Assembly (NCBI GenBank): GCA_018812395.1
Contig: JAHJDS010000275.1
Location: 1-15,437, forward strand
Source: Pseudomonadota bacterium
GTDB lineage: Bacteria; Desulfobacterota; Desulfarculia; Desulfarculales; JAHJDS01
DNA: 15,437 bases
Direction: 5' to 3'
A program made the position numbers and the translations under genes. This document shows positions 12,727 to 15,437 of the stretch, piece after piece. The stretch's first letter is position 1; the number at the start of each line of letters is the position of its first letter. The notes below the pieces were generated by a model that saw only the letters and a list, made by a program, of their open reading frames with translations, was not told the DNA's origin and did not search any database.

Positions 12727-12766
12727 AGGCTCCCCGAACCGGAGAGGTTTGGGGGGCCTTTTGTTA
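12727..12766 (+). terminator. Riboswitch expression-platform terminator
   Basis: A 14-bp stem, AGGCTCCCCGAACC (12727-12740) with GGTTTGGGGGGCCT (12746-12759), contains two G-U pairs and a five-base loop GGAGA. It is followed by TTTTGTT. It lies 18 nt before the exbB ATG and downstream of the B12 aptamer, so it is the expected premature stop in the B12-bound state. Confidence 0.85.
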
Positions 12767-12783
12767 TCGGGGGTATTTCGTTC

Positions 12784-13392
12784 ATGTGGGCCATTTTTCA
12801 AAAGGGCGGCCCGATCATGTATCCGCTGCTGGTCTGCTCGATCGTCGCCTTCACGGTGGTCCTGGAGCGGGTCTGGTTCTGGTGGCGGGAGGGCCGGCGT
12901 CTGGACGAGGCCCGGGCCGAAGAGGTGGTGTCCCTGGCCGGGAACGGCGATCTGGATGAGGCCGTTCGGGCCAGCCAGGGCGCCGGCGACGCCGTGGGCC
13001 GGGTGTTGTTCTCGGGCCTGGTCCACCGGGCCACGGGTCCGGCCCGGGCCATGGAGCAGGCGGCCGCCGGCGAGGTCCGGCGGATGAGACGGCTGATGGT
13101 CGTCCTGGACACCATGATCACCGTCGCCCCGCTCCTGGGCATCCTGGGCACGGTGACGGGCATCATCTACTCCTTTGACATGCTGGGCGACGCCTCGCTG
13201 GGCAGCCCCCGGGAGGTGGTGTCGGGCATCGCCCAGGCCCTGGTCACCACCGCCGCCGGGTTGACCATCGCCGTCTGCTGCCTGTTCCCGTTCAACTATT
13301 TTCAGCACCGGACCGAGCAGATGGCCGCCACCCTCGAGAACTGGGGCACCCGGCTCGAACTGGCCCTCCGGGGCAACGGGGGCGCGGCGTGA
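12784..13392 (+). CDS. exbB: ExbB-type proton channel subunit (MotA/TolQ/ExbB family)
   Basis: Inner-membrane proton channel that, with ExbD, powers TonB for outer-membrane transport. 202 residues. First helix about 11-35 (GGPIMYPLLVCSIVAF...), long cytoplasmic loop, second helix about 105-130 with the family motif APLLGILGTVTGII (115-128), and third helix about 148-172 with ALVTTAAGLTIAV (152-164); the two threonines line the proton path in relatives. The start codon is 18 nt behind the riboswitch terminator, and the Shine-Dalgarno is weak. The stop overlaps the exbD GTG (GTGA), so the two are coupled. The B12 riboswitch upstream implies a dedicated corrinoid uptake energiser; a TolQ role is unlikely without tolR/tolA neighbours. 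Confidence 0.92.
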   Translation: MWAIFQKGGPIMYPLLVCSIVAFTVVLERVWFWWREGRRLDEARAEEVVSLAGNGDLDEAVRASQGAGDAVGRVLFSGLVHRATGPARAMEQAAAGEVRRMRRLMVVLDTMITVAPLLGILGTVTGIIYSFDMLGDASLGSPREVVSGIAQALVTTAAGLTIAVCCLFPFNYFQHRTEQMAATLENWGTRLELALRGNGGAA

Positions 13393-13811
13393 AGGTCAAG
13401 GTCACGGCCGCCCGGCGCGCCCGGATCGAGATGATCCCGCTGATCGACGTCATCTTTTTGCTCCTGGTCTTCTTCATCTACGCCATGCTGTCCATGACCG
13501 TGCACCGCGGCCTGCCGGTCAAACTACCGTTGGCCGGCGACGCCCGCCAGGCCCAGGACAGACACATCGCCGTCACCATTCATGCCGACGGCGCCCTGGC
13601 CCTAAACAAGAGCCCGGTGGACCTTCGCGGCCTGGTGGCCGGTCTCAAGGCCAAATACGCCGCGGACAAGAAACAGCCGGTCTACATCTTCGGCGATCAG
13701 AAGACCCCGTACCAGCGGATCATCGAGGTTTTCGACGCCGTAAGGAGGAGCGGCTTCAGCCACGTGTCGCTCCAGGTGCGGCCCTCGCGGCCAAAGGTCA
13801 GACCGAAGTGA
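13389..13811 (+). CDS. exbD: ExbD-type biopolymer transport protein (ExbD/TolR family)
   Basis: Single-helix proton channel partner of ExbB. 140 residues: short cytoplasmic N-terminus, helix about 15-37 with MIPLIDVIFLLLVFFI, in which Asp20 is the essential protonatable residue. The periplasmic domain (about 45-135) has VTIHADGALALNKSPVDL, VYIFGDQKTPYQRIIEVFDAV-like features and a SHVSLQV end typical of the family. GTG start in a GTGA overlap with exbB; its own stop overlaps the tonB GTG in the same way. Confidence 0.92.
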   Translation: MKVKVTAARRARIEMIPLIDVIFLLLVFFIYAMLSMTVHRGLPVKLPLAGDARQAQDRHIAVTIHADGALALNKSPVDLRGLVAGLKAKYAADKKQPVYIFGDQKTPYQRIIEVFDAVRRSGFSHVSLQVRPSRPKVRPK

Positions 13812-14632
13812 AGGAGACCCGCCGCCGCTTTATCGTCTTGTTCTGCCTGGTCAGCCTGGCCCATGGGGCCTTTCTGGCCGCGGCGGCCCCGCTTTTCCGG
13901 CGAGGCGCCGGGTCAAAGGCCCCGGGGCTGGTCGTGTCCCTGGCCCTGCCCGCCCGGCCCGGACCGGCCGCGAACAAAGCGGCGGCCCGTCAGACCCGGC
14001 CCGCGCCGTCTGTGACCGAGAAGGTCCTCCCCCGCCCTCCGGCCGAGATCACCCATCAGGTCAAACCGCCCTGGCCTCAGGTTCGACCCAAGCCCCGGCC
14101 CGCCCCCCAGGCAACACGGCCGCGGCCGGTGGTCAAGAAGACGGTCCGTCGAATCAGACGGCGCGTCAGGCCCCGGGCCCGACCGCGGGCCAGGCGTCCC
14201 CAAAAGACAAGGACCAGACCGGCCCGGGCCTGGCGGGTGGCCGCGACAGGAAGGCCGCCGACAGTGAGGTCTGGTTCGCCGGCCCCGCCAGGCCAGATGC
14301 GGACGGCCCACCTCGGGCCGGCTCGGCGGCCGGGACTCCTCGAGCCCGACGTTCGGGCCGTGTGCCTCAACCGCCACCTCTTCCAGCGCCACTACCCCGA
14401 GTGGGCCCGGCAACGGGGCTGGCAGGGCCGGGTAATTTTAAAGGTTTTGGTCACCAAGGACGGCCGGGTGGGCCGGGTGGAGACGGTCCGTCGCTCGGCC
14501 CATGACCTCCTGAACCGAACGGCCGTCCGGGTGGCTCGATCCTTACGGTTCAGGCCGGCCCGTAAAGACGGACGGCCAATCCAGTGCTGGGTCAGAGTGC
14601 CGGTCAAGTACGTCATCGTCGACCAGGACTGA
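13808..14632 (+). CDS. tonB: TonB family energy transducer
   Basis: Spans the periplasm and passes ExbB/ExbD energy to TonB-dependent receptors. 274 residues: an N-terminal anchor helix (about 8-28) and a long linker (about 35-165) unusually rich in Arg with Pro and Ala (RRIRRRVRPRARPRARRP). Many TonB linkers alternate Pro with Glu or Lys instead. The C-terminal receptor-binding domain (about 195-270) includes HYPEWARQRGWQGRVILKV, VTKDGRVGRVETVRRSAHDLL and RFRPARKDGRPIQCWVRVPVKY landmarks. The GTG start overlaps the exbD stop. It closes the B12-regulated exbB-exbD-tonB operon, so its partner is probably a BtuB-like receptor outside the window. Confidence 0.9.
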   Translation: MKETRRRFIVLFCLVSLAHGAFLAAAAPLFRRGAGSKAPGLVVSLALPARPGPAANKAAARQTRPAPSVTEKVLPRPPAEITHQVKPPWPQVRPKPRPAPQATRPRPVVKKTVRRIRRRVRPRARPRARRPQKTRTRPARAWRVAATGRPPTVRSGSPAPPGQMRTAHLGPARRPGLLEPDVRAVCLNRHLFQRHYPEWARQRGWQGRVILKVLVTKDGRVGRVETVRRSAHDLLNRTAVRVARSLRFRPARKDGRPIQCWVRVPVKYVIVDQD

Positions 14633-14686
14633 CATCGGCGAATGTGTTGGCCAAGCGGCCCTTACCAGACCAGGAGGGAAGTTGAC

Positions 14687-15070
14687 ATGGACGCTGAAAT
14701 GATCGTTCGCCTGGCCGGCGGCTACAACATCCTGTGCGCCATCATCCACGTACTTTTCCCAAAAATGCTCAGGTGGAAGAAAGACCTGGCATCCCTGGCG
14801 CCGGCCAACCGGGCCGGCATGAAAATCATGAATCTGTGCCTGATGGTGTTCTGGCTGATATTCGGGTATCTCTACCTGTTCCATGCCCCGGAAATCGCCG
14901 GCACCGGCCTCGGAAGGTCCATCTTGATGTCAATGATTGTTTTTTGGGTCGCCAGGATATTTATCCTGCAGCCCGTCTATCTGGGGCTCAAGACAAGGGC
15001 CTCGGTTCAGATGGTTCCTTTTTTTCTGATCGGGCTCGTCCTAAACATACTGCCGTTGGTGATCGGCTAG
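14687..15070 (+). CDS. Small four-helix membrane protein of unknown function
   Basis: 127 residues with four predicted membrane helices (about 7-24, 47-66, 76-98, 106-126). The first two are joined by a polar, basic loop FPKMLRWKKDLASLAPANR (24-42). ATG 14687 is chosen because AGGAGG lies 9 nt upstream; an in-frame ATG at 14642 lacks one. It follows tonB by 54 bp on the same strand and may belong to the B12-controlled operon. A role in corrinoid transport would be guesswork. It resembles the DUF3995-like protein at 8558 only in size and topology. Confidence 0.7.
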   Translation: MDAEMIVRLAGGYNILCAIIHVLFPKMLRWKKDLASLAPANRAGMKIMNLCLMVFWLIFGYLYLFHAPEIAGTGLGRSILMSMIVFWVARIFILQPVYLGLKTRASVQMVPFFLIGLVLNILPLVIG

Positions 15071-15144
15071 TTGTGGGCGGCCAGCCACTTCCAGCGACTT
15101 GTGTAGAAAAAAACTGACCGGTCGCGGCCGAAAAGGCCGGGGCA

Positions 15145-15173
15145 TTGACATCATGGCGAAACACGGCATTAGT
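15145..15173 (+). promoter_or_regulatory. Predicted promoter of the second riboswitch transcript
   Basis: Perfect -35 TTGACA (15145-15150), 17-nt spacer, weak -10 ATTAGT (15168-15173), starting transcription just before the aptamer. Confidence 0.45.
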
Positions 15174-15189
15174 GAGGCCAAAATCAGTG

Positions 15190-15360
15190 CTGATCGTCGG
15201 TCCCCCCGTTCGGGGGGCCAAGAGGGAAGCCGGTTCAAGGCCGGCACGGTCCCGCCGCTGTGTCCGGGGACGAACTCTGCTCGATGCCACTGTTTCGCTG
15301 AAGCGGGATGGGAAGGCGCAGATAGTAGGATGATCCGGGAGCCAGAAGACCTGCCCGGAG
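15190..15360 (+). ncRNA. Cobalamin (B12) riboswitch aptamer 2
   Basis: A second B12 aptamer: hairpin GGTCCCCCC-GTTC-GGGGGGCC (15200-15218 region), GGGAAGCCGGTTCAAGG (about 15224-15240), the core CACGGTCCCGCCGCTGTGTC (15245-15264), GCCACTG (15285-15291), GGGAAGG (15310-15316) and the B12 box GAGCCAGAAGACCTGCCC (15340-15357). It reads rightward off the window edge, so the target is unseen; a btuB-like receptor or a corrinoid ABC transporter is most likely from context. Its core is near-identical to aptamer 1 but the variable arms differ, so it is not a recent duplicate. Confidence 0.93.
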
Positions 15361-15437
15361 GTCTGACGCCGTAGCTTGAGACAAGTGGCGCAGACGCTGG
15401 AGCCGCCCTGGACATGCAGCTCCTGCCTTTAAGGATA

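Larger units (their letters stand above)
15071..15437. other. Intergenic region at right edge
   Basis: No gene seen. It holds a small hairpin CGGCC-GAAAA-GGCCG (15126-15140), a promoter with a perfect -35 box, the second cobalamin riboswitch, and the beginning of its expression platform. The regulated gene lies outside the window. Confidence 0.6.

Noticed and set aside
15328..15340. GGATGATCCGGGA inside riboswitch 2 resembling an element end
   Set aside because: It is part of the aptamer just before the B12 box, so the similarity is coincidental.
1..15437. CRISPR arrays, rRNA or complete tRNA genes
   Set aside because: No regularly spaced direct repeats and no rRNA or cloverleaf sequences were seen on either strand.

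Overview
The window is GC-rich and densely packed. It looks like a chromosomal segment of an anaerobic or facultative Gram-negative bacterium. A TonB/ExbB/ExbD energiser, cobalamin riboswitches, a CbiZ-type cobinamide amidohydrolase and a free-standing ETF with an acyl-CoA dehydrogenase would fit a high-GC member of the Desulfobacterota (former Deltaproteobacteria). That placement is inferred from gene content, not proven.

Region 1 (about 1-7309) is an acyl-CoA module. etfB-etfA run leftward. A six-gene operon runs rightward from the same intergenic region: an ATC-hydrolase-like protein, two tandem histidine-phosphatase paralogues, an ACAD10/11-type acyl-CoA dehydrogenase, a TetR regulator and an APH-fold kinase. 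The last three genes overlap by 4 nt each. The kinase plus dehydrogenase pair resembles LvaA/LvaC of bacterial levulinate catabolism and the two halves of mammalian ACAD10/ACAD11. The simplest reading is a pathway that phosphorylates a hydroxyacyl-CoA and eliminates the phosphate, with ETF as a possible electron partner. A TetR-like palindrome between the divergent promoters is a candidate operator.

Region 2 (7310-10255) holds two small membrane proteins (one unknown, one DUF3995-like), a terminator, a 241-bp miniature transposable element with terminal inverted repeats and flanking TTAA, and a cytidylate kinase-like gene.

Region 3 (10256-11470) holds leftward panB with a leader hairpin, then a divergent promoter region.

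Region 4 (11471-15437) is a vitamin B12 acquisition block: cbiZ; a cobalamin riboswitch with a clear intrinsic terminator; exbB-exbD-tonB, coupled by GTGA overlaps; a small four-helix membrane protein; and a second cobalamin riboswitch whose target gene lies beyond the right edge. A 58-bp relative of the region 2 mobile element sits between the first riboswitch aptamer and its terminator.

The most interesting points are the split ACAD10/11-like kinase/dehydrogenase operon with its two unusual phosphatase paralogues, and the mini-element lodged inside the B12 riboswitch.
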